From Ardenticatenales bacterium (GTDB lineage: Bacteria > Chloroflexota > Anaerolineae > Ardenticatenales > Ardenticatenaceae): DNA of 64,000 bases. This document shows, in pieces, positions 47,054 to 55,332 of the stretch. The stretch is taken from NCBI GenBank assembly GCA_020634795.1, contig JACKAZ010000003.1, forward strand, positions 248,001 through 312,000. Direction: 5' to 3'. Each line of letters begins with the position of its first letter. Within the stretch, counting starts at the first letter, position 1. The notes beneath the pieces were generated by a model, which was not told where the DNA came from, ran no database searches, and saw nothing but the letters and a program-made list of their open reading frames with translations. A program made the position numbers and the translations under genes.

Positions 47054-47079
47054 ATGGTGCATGGTGCATGGTGCATGGG
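47054..47079. repeat. heptamer tandem repeat ATGGTGC
   Basis: Three perfect copies of ATGGTGC and the start of a fourth (ATGGG). A related GCACCATGCA piece is seen near 62440 on the other strand. Located in the 200-base gap before the UbiA-family gene. Confidence 0.75.
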
Positions 47080-47178
47080 ACGCCTCGTAAAACGTTGGAG
47101 TGACATCACCCCATTCTGCCCTGAAAATAAACCAGTTCGTGCGTGTCGTTGCGCCGTCTAACGGTCGATCGCCACACC

Positions 47179-48096
47179 CTATCGCCCGAAGCCATAGAGG
47201 ATCAGCAGCACACTCACGCCCCAAAGCATGATCGTGATGAGCAGCGGCACGTCGCTGAACAGCATCTCGTCGGGCGGCGCATCGCGTCCACTGTGGACGA
47301 GGAAAAGGTAGCGGAAGATGCCGTAGACCACAAAAGGGATGGTTAGCATCATCACATGGTTGGCTGGCATGTTCTCGGCGGTGAAGGTGTAGAGCGAGTA
47401 GGCGATCAGTGAGCTGGCGGTGACCACACTCAGCATCTCCTCCAGCATGGGGGCGGTGTACTGTTGCAATACGGGCCGGAAGGTGCCACGTCCATCCTCC
47501 AGCAGCAGCAACTCGTGACGGCGCTTAGAAACGCCCAGAAAGAGCGAAAAGAGTGCGGTCAAGACGTAGAGCCACGGGGAGATCGGGACGCCGACGACCA
47601 CCGCGCCGCCCACCGCCCGCAGCACGAAGCCCGCTGCAATCGAAAAGACATCCAGAATCACCAGATTCTTCACGCCGAAGTTGTAGAGCAGGTTGTTCAG
47701 AATGTAGAGCAGCACCACAAGCCCAAAATAGGGCGTGAGCCAAAATGCCCCCATCAGCGCCATAACCGCAAAGAGCGCCATCGCCCCCCAAGCAAGGGTG
47801 GGGGAGAGACGGCCCGACGGAAGCGGACGTTCCCGCTTGGTGGGATGAGATGCGTCCTTTTCAATGTCTTGCAGATCGTTCAGAATATAGACCGCGCTTG
47901 AGGCAAGGCAGAAGAAGATGAAGGCCAGCGTCACACGGAGAATCGGCTCGCTTTGCAGCAGCAGACCGTCATCTGAAAGGACCACCCCCCCAAAGATCAG
48001 CAGATTTTTCACCCACTGGTGGGGGCGCATGGTTCGTAGCAAGGCAGCGAGTTGGCCAGCCATGCGGGTTTGAGAGGGAGCGAACGGTTCGGTCAT
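47179..48096 (-). CDS. UbiA-family decaprenyl-phosphate phosphoribosyltransferase-like protein
   Basis: A 305-residue, eight- or nine-helix membrane enzyme. MRPHQWVKNLLIFGGVVL at the start and NDLQDIEKDASHPTKRERPLPSG (the first Asp-rich motif) match DPPR synthase (UbiA of mycobacteria, Rv3806c-like), which attaches phosphoribose from PRPP to decaprenyl phosphate for arabinose-containing glycans. The second motif area is SIAAGFVLRAVGGA with FLGVSKRRHELLLL. Other prenyl acceptors are possible. The epimerising partners (DprE1/2) are not in the window. No good promoter recognised. Confidence 0.8.
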   Translation of the reverse strand: MTEPFAPSQTRMAGQLAALLRTMRPHQWVKNLLIFGGVVLSDDGLLLQSEPILRVTLAFIFFCLASSAVYILNDLQDIEKDASHPTKRERPLPSGRLSPTLAWGAMALFAVMALMGAFWLTPYFGLVVLLYILNNLLYNFGVKNLVILDVFSIAAGFVLRAVGGAVVVGVPISPWLYVLTALFSLFLGVSKRRHELLLLEDGRGTFRPVLQQYTAPMLEEMLSVVTASSLIAYSLYTFTAENMPANHVMMLTIPFVVYGIFRYLFLVHSGRDAPPDEMLFSDVPLLITIMLWGVSVLLILYGFGR

Positions 48097-48316
48097 GGAG
48101 TTCGATGCGTGTTGGAGTTGGGTTGAATGGGTTTGGGTGGGTTCAAGAGTGGGGAGCTAACAGCTTCCGGCAGCCACAAGGGTCACCCTCGTGATTTGGC
48201 TGCGGGAGCAACAAGCGTAATGCGGTGAGACGGTTTCCCCCATCTCCCCATTCTCCACACTCCGTTCGGCTCGCAAGTCTAGCAAAACAGTCTGGATCTA
48301 CATAGCGGAGAATGTC

Positions 48317-49111
48317 GTGGCGGCGAAGGAACGGTTGGATCGAGAGATGGTGGATCGCGGCTTGGTGGAGAGCCGTGCGCGAGCGCAGGCGCTGATCATG
48401 GCGGGCGAGGTGCGTGTGGATGGCGAGTTGGCACGGAAGGCGGGGCAATCGGTCACGGCGGAGAGTGTGATTGAGGTGAACGAGCCGCTGCCGTGGGTGA
48501 GCCGTGGGGGTGCCAAGTTGGAAGGCGCGCTTGACCAATTCGGCCTGAATCCGAAGGGACTACGTTGTGCCGATGTGGGGGCCTGCACCGGGGGATTCAC
48601 CGATGTGCTGCTGCAGCGCGGCGCGACGCGTGTCTACGCGATCGACGTGGGCTACGGCCAACTGGCATGGTCGCTGCGCCAAGACGAACGTGTCGTCGTG
48701 ATCGAGCGCACCAACGCCCGCCACCTCGATGCCTTGCCGGAAGCGGTGGAACTGGTGGTGATGGACGTCTCCTTCATCTCAATACGCTTGCTCCTGCCGA
48801 CGATTGCACGCTGGCTACCATCGAACGGCACCGTGGTTTCGCTGGTCAAACCCCAGTTCGAGGCCGGGCGTGACCAAGTGGGGCGTGGTGGGATCGTCCG
48901 CGACCCAGCGGTGCATCGCGATGTACTGCGCCACGTGGCAAACTTTGCGCTGGGCAATGGCTGGTTACTGCGCGGGATCACTGCCAGCCCCATTACGGGG
49001 GCGGAGGGTAACCGTGAATTCTTCGTCTGGTTGCAATGGCAAAGCCGAGCGCCGCAGCCCACCGTCGACCCCATGATTGAAGCCGCGCTGCGCCACGCGG
49101 ACGCGGTGTAA
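48317..49111 (+). CDS. TlyA-family rRNA 2'-O-methyltransferase (hemolysin A homologue)
   Basis: 264 residues from GTG 48317 with GGAG nine bases before. An S4 RNA-binding domain (1-62; RLDREMVDRGLVESRARAQALIMAGEVRVDG) is followed by an FtsJ-like Rossmann domain: VSRGGAKLEGAL, ADVGACTGGFTDVLLQRGA (SAM binding), VVMDVSFISI and VSLVKPQFEAGRDQVGRGGIV. TlyA enzymes methylate C1409 of 16S (and C1920 of 23S) and affect capreomycin sensitivity. Isolated gene; 200-base gaps on either side hold nothing recognised. Confidence 0.93.
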   Translation: MAAKERLDREMVDRGLVESRARAQALIMAGEVRVDGELARKAGQSVTAESVIEVNEPLPWVSRGGAKLEGALDQFGLNPKGLRCADVGACTGGFTDVLLQRGATRVYAIDVGYGQLAWSLRQDERVVVIERTNARHLDALPEAVELVVMDVSFISIRLLLPTIARWLPSNGTVVSLVKPQFEAGRDQVGRGGIVRDPAVHRDVLRHVANFALGNGWLLRGITASPITGAEGNREFFVWLQWQSRAPQPTVDPMIEAALRHADAV

Positions 49112-49389
49112 CGGCAATGCCGAACGGCTCGTGGCGAATGGGGAGATGGTGGGAATCGTCTTACCGCGATATCCCTGTTGCTCCCACAGCCAAATCTCGA
49201 TGGTGACCGTCTGGGTTCTCCGCCAATCAGGCAGAACTTTGATACGCTGAACTGCCAACAACCGCTAACTCTTAGCTCCTGAACGCTCACCTCCAGCCCC
49301 ATCCAGCAAACCCAACAAACCGATTAACCCCATCGCCAACATTCCAGCACGCCAACACTCACTAAACCCACCAAACCCGAACAGTCACT

Positions 49390-50427
49390 ATGGCACCAAT
49401 CCACATCGGCCTCACCCTCAGCGACCAACATCACACTGACATTCCGAACGGCCTACGCATTCCCCAGTCGCTTCACCTTTATGGTGAGCGGCTTCGGCAG
49501 GCCATCGGCAGTGACGACCTGCTGCTGGAGCTGCATCCCACGGATGCGTTCGTACTGCCCGCTCGTTATCCCGATCAGTTTCGCCTTAACCGCGACAATT
49601 GCTGGTTGAACGCGGTCGAATTCAGTGAGCCGATCCGCGAAATGATTGAGCTGCGAAGATTCCGCATCGGCGTCCATCAATCGCCGGTGGGCGATCTGCT
49701 TTCCAGCAACTTTTATGGCAAATACCATGCGCTGGAGGAGGCGCGGCGCGCGATGGACTTTGCGGCGGGCATCGGGGCCGATTACTTCGTGATCAATCTG
49801 GCCCAGCAGGACAAGTGGGAATGGGCGCGCGCCGATCAGTACCAGAAGGGATTGAAAGCGTTCAAGGAGTTAGCCACTTACTATCGCTCAATGGGTCATG
49901 ACTATGTGCCGTGCATCGAGACGCTGCCTTTCCCGCGCTTTCCGGCCACGGGGGGCGAGTTGACGCAGTTGATCTACGAATGTCAGAACCTGCTGCCCGA
50001 AACACGCATCGCCCTGAACCTCAGTACCCTCTGGCAATCTTGCCAGAGGATGCGTGCCACGGGTCACTGGCCCAACGAGTCTGTTTCCTTCAATGACCAT
50101 TTAGACTTCACCCTAGCGCAGACATGGGAGCAGATCTATTGCTTCCATCTCGGTGGCTGCTGGGAATCAGAAGCGTACGCCGTTCCCGGTCTTCATCCGC
50201 AGCAGAACCCCTTCCAGCATCAGATGAAGTTGCGCGAAAGTGCGGGCGTCTACGCTGAGTCGGGGGAAATCGACCTGAACCGCCTCTTGGCGCTTTTGGT
50301 AGAGTACACGGTGGCCCGCGACCGCGATCTGACCTTGGTGCTCGAAATACACGACCGCGATATCGGTCAACTGTCCGAGGCGGCTCGCCAGCTCTATCTT
50401 GATTTGCTGGCACGCGCAGAGCCATAG
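49390..50427 (+). CDS. TIM-barrel protein, xylose-isomerase-like, unknown function
   Basis: 345 residues. Barrel-like elements: IHIGLTLSDQH at the start, DDLLLELHPTDAF, FRIGVHQSPVGDLLS, AGIGADYFVINLAQQDKWEW, VPCIETLPFPRF (Glu), TRIALNLSTLW, IYCFHLGGCWES (His) and LTLVLEIHDRDI near the end. The order of a His, two Glu and an Asp/His near strand ends fits the metal-binding pattern of sugar isomerase-type barrels, but it is not close to a named family. The shorter barrel after recJ (17791) has the same style. The 278 bases upstream hold no recognisable element. Confidence 0.6.
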   Translation: MAPIHIGLTLSDQHHTDIPNGLRIPQSLHLYGERLRQAIGSDDLLLELHPTDAFVLPARYPDQFRLNRDNCWLNAVEFSEPIREMIELRRFRIGVHQSPVGDLLSSNFYGKYHALEEARRAMDFAAGIGADYFVINLAQQDKWEWARADQYQKGLKAFKELATYYRSMGHDYVPCIETLPFPRFPATGGELTQLIYECQNLLPETRIALNLSTLWQSCQRMRATGHWPNESVSFNDHLDFTLAQTWEQIYCFHLGGCWESEAYAVPGLHPQQNPFQHQMKLRESAGVYAESGEIDLNRLLALLVEYTVARDRDLTLVLEIHDRDIGQLSEAARQLYLDLLARAEP

Positions 50428-50582
50428 CGTTCGCTGAATTTCATCGGCTCTTTAGCGATTCAGGGCCGCCTTTTTTACCCAACAGCGCACGAAATCAAAG
50501 AGGCTCAAGATGTAATGGGCGATCGCGCTTGTAATAACCCATCTAGGGAGCGCGAAAGGCGCGGGAAACAGTCCTTTTCTGC

Positions 50583-50612
50583 TTGTCGGAGGGATTGCCC
50601 CTGTGATATACT
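50583..50612 (+). promoter_or_regulatory. promoter for the bifunctional-nuclease-domain gene
   Basis: TTGTCG at 50583-50588, an 18-base spacer and TATACT at 50607-50612, with TGA just before the -10 box (extended -10, TGATATACT). The start codon is 43 bases downstream. Confidence 0.6.
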
Positions 50613-50654
50613 TGCGCGGCAACCAGTCGCCGCTCATCCTTGAGGGAGGATACC

Positions 50655-51149
50655 GTGATCCGCGTAACTATCGACACCATTCGCGTGAGTTTGGTCTCGC
50701 CGCAGCGCATCGTTGTGTTGCGTGAGGAAGATGGCGAGCGGTTCATCCCGATCTGGGTGGGTCCCAACGAGGCCGAAGCGTTGGCCCTCAGTCTGCGTTC
50801 CACGGTCGTGCCACGGCCCCTCACCCACGATCTGCTTCTGAATGTGATCGATCAACTGGGGGCGACGGTCGAACACATCTTGGTCAGCGCGTTGAGCCAA
50901 GATATCTTTTATGCCCTCATTGTCTTGGACCGGGACGGTGAGCGCATCGAAATCGACGCGCGGCCCAGCGATGCGATCAACCTTGCCGTGCGGGCCAATG
51001 CCACGATCTACGTCGACGAATCGGTATTGGAAGAGGCGGGTGTGGTGCCCGAAAAGAGCTTGGATGCGCCGCCGCCCGATGAAGACGACTTGGAAATCTA
51101 CGCCGACTTCATTGAGAGTCTCGACCTCGATAGCCTTGGCGACGAGTAG
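50655..51149 (+). CDS. bifunctional nuclease (BFN/DUF151) domain protein
   Basis: 164 residues from GTG 50655, chosen because GAGGGAGGA ends four bases upstream; a TTG at 50640 would lie within that site. The BFN domain is complete: RVTIDTIRVSLVSPQRIVVLRE, RFIPIWVGPNEAEALALSL, RPLTHDLLLNVIDQLGA, and RIEIDARPSDAINLAVRANATIYV. Related domains in plants have RNase and DNase activity; bacterial roles are not settled. The acidic tail (PPPDEDDLEIYADFIESLDLDSLGDE) is typical of long versions. Confidence 0.9.
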   Translation: MIRVTIDTIRVSLVSPQRIVVLREEDGERFIPIWVGPNEAEALALSLRSTVVPRPLTHDLLLNVIDQLGATVEHILVSALSQDIFYALIVLDRDGERIEIDARPSDAINLAVRANATIYVDESVLEEAGVVPEKSLDAPPPDEDDLEIYADFIESLDLDSLGDE

Positions 51150-51309
51150 AGACGAGCGTTGCGCCATGGCGTCGAGGCCAGACGCTTGCTGTCCTGACCG
51201 TCCGCACGAGTGGCTGGGCGTCGAGATACCGGGCGACCTCTGATCCGCCGTCACCGCATTTAATCCATTTCCCGCAACACACCGCCCTGTCATTGTTGGA
51301 GAGCGCCCG

Positions 51310-52707
51310 ATGAGTTCACCCTTGGTTCGCCCGCCCCTCTATAACTTGGATGCCGAAGAGGCAACGCTCGGCTCGATCTTTGTCGACCCTGACAGCATCG
51401 CCAAAGTCACCCCCTTCCTCACCCCTGACGATTTTTACCGCGAAAAACATCGCTGGATTTTCGAGGCGATGCTAACCCTGCATCGACGTAGTGAGCCGAT
51501 GGATGCGCTGCTGATCAGCGATGAACTGGAGCGCATGGGCCGTCTGAGCGATGTGGGGGGCATCGCCGCCCTCGCCGAATTGACCCATCGCATGCCCACA
51601 GCGCTCCACATCGAGAGCTACGGCCGGACGGTGGAGCGCCACGCGCTTCTGCGACGGTTGGTGGGCGCGGCGGAAAACATCGCCAAGCTCGCCTACGAGG
51701 AACAGGAGCGGGATGTCGCGGAGATCATCGAGCGGGCCGAACGGGAGCTGTTCGCCGTCAGCCAACACCGTCTGTCGGGCGCAATGGTGCCGCTCAGGGA
51801 GATTCTCTCCGACTTCTATGAGTTGGTCGAAGCACTCTCCGAGGAGTGGCGACCCGTGGGGGTTCAGACTGGCTTCGAATCACTCGACAAGATTTTGGGG
51901 GGAATGCAGACCGGCGACCTGATCATCTTGGCCGCACGCCCAAGCGTGGGGAAGACTGCCTTCGCGCTCTCTATCGCCCAGTATACGGCGCTGCACGGCG
52001 CGCGCGTGGCCTACTTCTCGCTCGAAATGGGCGTGGAGCAGATCGCGCAACGGCTCGTCTCGATGCAGACCGGTATCGATGCCCAACGGTTGCGCATCGG
52101 CCCGATCTATACCGAAGATTTGGAGAACGTCAGCCATGCCATCGAAGTGCTGGGGAATACGATCTTCTTCGTCGATGAGACACCCGCCATCAACCCGCTC
52201 GAAATGCGCACCAAGTTGCGTCGCGTGGTCAGCGAATACGGCATCGACCTCGTGGTTGTCGACTATCTGCAGTTGATGGCCAGTGGACGGAGTTCGGAAA
52301 ATCGCGTGCAGGAAGTCTCCTACATCTCCCGCATGTTGAAGGAGATGGCCCGCGAGCTGAAAGTACCCGTTTTGGCGCTGTCGCAGCTATCCCGTGGGGT
52401 GGACAGTCGCCAAGAGAAGCGGCCGATGCTCAGTGATCTGCGCGATTCGGGGAGTATTGAGCAGGATGCCGATGTGGTGATGTTCATCTATCGGGACGAG
52501 GTCTACAACAAGGATACCGAACGTCCTAATCTGGCCGAGATCATTGTGGCGAAACACCGCAACGGCCCCACGGGCGTGGTCGATCTCCGCTTCACGAAGG
52601 AGAATGCGAAATTCACCGATCTGGAAGCTTACTTCCCACCGGATGAGGACGATTACTATCCGATCGTCCCACCGATCGAGCCGCCCCACGACGACATCAT
52701 CTTTTAG
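51310..52707 (+). CDS. dnaB: replicative DNA helicase DnaB
   Basis: 465 residues. The hexameric 5'-3' helicase of the replication fork. The N-terminal domain begins PPLYNLDAEEATLGSIFVDP. The RecA-like domain has Walker A ARPSVGKTAFAL (around 208-219), ARVAYFSLEMGVEQIAQRL, Walker B LVVVDYLQLM, and LALSQLSRGVDSRQEKRPMLSDLRDSGSIEQDAD with the arginine finger. The tail is acidic and Pro-rich. No intein. GGAGAG precedes the ATG. It starts a replication group with the two genes that follow. Confidence 0.97.
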   Translation: MSSPLVRPPLYNLDAEEATLGSIFVDPDSIAKVTPFLTPDDFYREKHRWIFEAMLTLHRRSEPMDALLISDELERMGRLSDVGGIAALAELTHRMPTALHIESYGRTVERHALLRRLVGAAENIAKLAYEEQERDVAEIIERAERELFAVSQHRLSGAMVPLREILSDFYELVEALSEEWRPVGVQTGFESLDKILGGMQTGDLIILAARPSVGKTAFALSIAQYTALHGARVAYFSLEMGVEQIAQRLVSMQTGIDAQRLRIGPIYTEDLENVSHAIEVLGNTIFFVDETPAINPLEMRTKLRRVVSEYGIDLVVVDYLQLMASGRSSENRVQEVSYISRMLKEMARELKVPVLALSQLSRGVDSRQEKRPMLSDLRDSGSIEQDADVVMFIYRDEVYNKDTERPNLAEIIVAKHRNGPTGVVDLRFTKENAKFTDLEAYFPPDEDDYYPIVPPIEPPHDDIIF

Positions 52708-52727
52708 ATAAACGCAAAACACAGAAC

Positions 52728-52751
52728 CCTTTGCTTCGCTCAGGGCAGGCT
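52728..52751. repeat. short dispersed repeat, copy 2
   Basis: CTTCGCTCAGGGCAGGCT at 52734-52751 is identical to 15652-15669 apart from the flank. CCCT at 52728 and AGGG inside give the ends of a small hairpin. Located 21 bases after the dnaB stop in a 264-base gap. Confidence 0.7.
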
Positions 52752-52971
52752 CCGAACAGAAAGCGGAACGGCACTCCTGGCGCTTCGGAGCGCTACGCGA
52801 ACGCATTGCGCCCGTCGGTCACGCTCAAGGCTGGCAGGCCGGCTCTGAACGCAGTGCAAACCATTGAAGCCATCGAATCGCTGAACTCTTAAAGCCTAAA
52901 CTCCTCAACTCATCCAACGTACCAGACCGCCCATGACACCCCGCTCGATTAATGCGTTTGCGCCGGCCTAA

Positions 52972-53679
52972 ATGGACAGCTTCTTAGGCTTTCCGGGTGG
53001 GCCGGTGCAGAGCACACCGCTACCCAACCTCTTTTGGGTTGAACTGTTGCCGCAGATCGACGATCTGGCGGAACTGAAATTGACGCTGCACTGTCTCTGG
53101 CGCTTGCATCGCAAAGAGGGGAAGTGGCGTTACCTGACGCTCGATGAATTAGAGGCCGACGACCTGCTGCTGAGCGGCTTGCGCGAAGTGAGCGTACCCC
53201 CGCGCACGACGCTGCACGACGCCGTGGCGCGGGCCGTGGCGCGTGGCACCTTGCTCCGCCTTGATTTGCAGCGGGACGGCTTCGTGGAAACATGGTTGTT
53301 GGCGAACACCGAACGGGGTCGGGAGCTGGTGGCCCGCGCCGAACGGGGTGAGCCGCTGCCCGACAATGTGCGCCCGGCCGAGGCGCTGCTCTTGCCGCAA
53401 GAACGCCCGTCGATTTTCAGACTCTATGAACAAAACGTCGGTCTGTTGCAACCGATCATCGCCGAAGAATTGCAACAGGCCGCACGCCGCTACCCCGAAG
53501 CGTGGGTGGAAGATGCCTTCCGCTTGGCAGCGGAACGCAACATCAGAAATTGGCGCTACATCCGCTCGATCTTGGAGCGGTGGGCGCAGGAGGGACGAGA
53601 AGATGGATACGCTCCGACGCGGTCTGTTGACCGTCGTGCAGCAAGTACAAGACGCCGCTTCCGCGACCGGATCGAGTAG
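52972..53679 (+). CDS. DnaD-domain primosomal protein
   Basis: 235 residues. A winged-helix-like N-terminal half: PNLFWVELLPQIDDLAELKLTLHCLWRLHR and YLTLDELEADDLLLSGL. A DnaD domain lies at ~143-205: IFRLYEQNVGLLQPIIAEEL, YPEAWVEDAFRLAAERNIRNWRYIRSILERW, which carries the typical YxxxIGxxxxxxx..Y and NWRYI..IL.RW elements. DnaD helps to load DnaB at origins or restart forks in low-GC Gram-positives. The basic tail overlaps the next gene. The start ATG has no clear ribosome site. Confidence 0.85.
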   Translation: MDSFLGFPGGPVQSTPLPNLFWVELLPQIDDLAELKLTLHCLWRLHRKEGKWRYLTLDELEADDLLLSGLREVSVPPRTTLHDAVARAVARGTLLRLDLQRDGFVETWLLANTERGRELVARAERGEPLPDNVRPAEALLLPQERPSIFRLYEQNVGLLQPIIAEELQQAARRYPEAWVEDAFRLAAERNIRNWRYIRSILERWAQEGREDGYAPTRSVDRRAASTRRRFRDRIE

Positions 53680-54997
53680 TCGCCCCATGCCGAAGGCGCC
53701 GCCCTGCCCCCATTGCAAGGGCGCGAAGTTCGTGCGGAAGGATGTGCCGCTGGATCATCCCGACTTTGGACGGGCGATCCCCTGCGTCTGCTCGCAAAAA
53801 GAGCTGAAGAAGCTTCAGGAGCGATCGATCTACGAGGCGTCTAACTTGGGGGGCTTGCGACGGTTGACCTTCCAAGCCTTCGAGCCAGCGGGCTTCGGGC
53901 TCGACGAAACCCGTCAGCAGAACCTTTCGCGCGCCTTCAGCGACGCGCTGCGCTATGCGGCCCAGCCCGACGGCTGGCTGATCCTGATGGGTGGCTACGG
54001 CTGCGGCAAGACCCATCTGGCCGCGGCCATCGCCAACGAGCAGATCAAGCAGGGCCATCGCCCCCTCTTTATCGTCGTGCCGGATCTGCTCGACCATCTC
54101 CGCAGCACCTATGCGCCGAGCAGTGCCGTCCGCTACGATGAGATGTTCGATCAAGTGCGCAACGCCGAACTGCTGATTCTGGACGACCTCGGCACGCAGA
54201 ACGCGACGCCATGGGCGCAGGAAAAGCTCTTCCAGATCATCAACCACCGCTACAACGCCCAACTGCCAACGGTGGTGACAACCAATCAAGAGCTGGAAGA
54301 TTTGGATATGCGCATCCGCTCGCGGATGGCCGACCCCTCCTCCACCCAGTTGGTACGCATCTTGGCCCCCGACTTCCGCCAAAGCGGGGTCGACCACGGC
54401 AACAGCGATGTCTCGGCCCTGCCACTGCTCCACCACATGAGCTTCGACAGCTTTGAGCTGCGCGCGACGGAGCTGTCCACCCGTGACCGCGAGCGGCTGC
54501 GCCAAGCTTACAACGCCGCACGCAGCTTCGCGGATGATCCGGACGGCTGGCTGATCCTGACCGGTTCCTACGGGGTCGGCAAGACCCATCTGGCCGCGGC
54601 CATCGCCAATCGTGCCGTGCGGAACGGCAAGCAGGCGCTCTTGGTGGTGGTGCCAGATCTGCTCGACATTTTGCGCAGCTCTTTCGCGCCCACCAGCTCG
54701 ATGCCCTACGACAAACGCTTCGACCAGGTGCGCCGCTCCGAGCTGTTGGTGCTGGACGACTTGGGGACGCAGAGCGCCACGCCGTGGGCCGTTGAAAAGC
54801 TCTTTCAACTTTTTAACTACCGCTACAACGCCCAGTTGCCGACCGTGATCACCCTCAACGATATCGACGCCGTCGATCCCCGGTTGCTGCAACGGATGAT
54901 GGACATGCAGTCCGGCGGACGGGGGGCGCCGCTCGATTTGGACATTCCCCCGTACGATGGGGGCAGCAAGGGCCGTTCCCGCCTTCACCGCCGCTAA
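53603..54997 (+). CDS. DnaC-like helicase loader with two tandem AAA+ modules
   Basis: 464 residues from ATG 53603 (GGAGGGA upstream; overlaps the DnaD gene by 77 bases). The N-terminus has a Cys4 zinc-type site (CPHC at 35-38; CVC at 61-63). Two similar AAA+ modules follow. Module 1: Walker A GGYGCGKT (130-137), Walker B LLILDDLG (190-197), sensor VTTN (225-228), RIRSR arginine region (237-241). Module 2: GSYGVGKT (321-328), LLVLDDLG (381-388), ITLN (416-419), DPRLLQRM (425-432). Both have GKTHLAAAIAN and the same RYNAQLPTV. Normal DnaC/DnaI loaders have one module. The gene forms a trio with dnaB and dnaD. Confidence 0.9.
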   Translation: MDTLRRGLLTVVQQVQDAASATGSSSRPMPKAPPCPHCKGAKFVRKDVPLDHPDFGRAIPCVCSQKELKKLQERSIYEASNLGGLRRLTFQAFEPAGFGLDETRQQNLSRAFSDALRYAAQPDGWLILMGGYGCGKTHLAAAIANEQIKQGHRPLFIVVPDLLDHLRSTYAPSSAVRYDEMFDQVRNAELLILDDLGTQNATPWAQEKLFQIINHRYNAQLPTVVTTNQELEDLDMRIRSRMADPSSTQLVRILAPDFRQSGVDHGNSDVSALPLLHHMSFDSFELRATELSTRDRERLRQAYNAARSFADDPDGWLILTGSYGVGKTHLAAAIANRAVRNGKQALLVVVPDLLDILRSSFAPTSSMPYDKRFDQVRRSELLVLDDLGTQSATPWAVEKLFQLFNYRYNAQLPTVITLNDIDAVDPRLLQRMMDMQSGGRGAPLDLDIPPYDGGSKGRSRLHRR

Positions 54998-55332
54998 CTC
55001 GGCCCCTTTGCGCCGACCCTGACAAGGCTTTCCGCCGCCCTGCGCTGCGCTGCGGCGTGGGGCGGCGCGGCCCGCTCCAACGCCCTTGCCCTGCGCTGCC
55101 CCGCCGCCCCACAGCGTGATGCGGCGCGACATGCGTTGACATAATCTCGCTGCACGATCAGTGCTAATGGCAACGCCGACCGACCCACACCGCCTCGCCT
55201 AGCCCTATCTCTATCTTTTTCCTCCAAATCTCCTCCGCTCCCTCTCCAAATCGCCCCCTGCCGCCCCTTTTCGTCGCATCGTTCTGCTATTGTTAAGGCA
55301 GTTGAATTCGATGTCCACGCAAGGAGCGAACG
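54998..55332. other. intergenic with an 11-bp inverted repeat and a pyrimidine-rich tract
   Basis: GTGGGGCGGCG (55057-55067) pairs with CGCCGCCCCAC (55102-55112), loop 34 bases, no T run. GCCCTGCGCTGC occurs twice (near 55038 and 55089). From 55200 to 55290 the + strand is rich in C and T. AAGGAGCG before the next gene is its ribosome site. No gene seen. Confidence 0.55.

Noticed and set aside
47054..47079. heptamer repeat considered as an iteron origin
   Set aside because: Only three copies, no dnaA, no AT-rich region and no DnaA boxes seen; dnaB nearby is not evidence of an origin.
53543..55132. 529-codon minus-strand frame opposite the loader gene
   Set aside because: Antisense of the two AAA+ modules; its internal repeats are simply mirrored from them.
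54998..55332. gap after the helicase loader considered as oriC
   Set aside because: No TTATCCACA-like boxes were seen on either strand, and the region is GC-rich.
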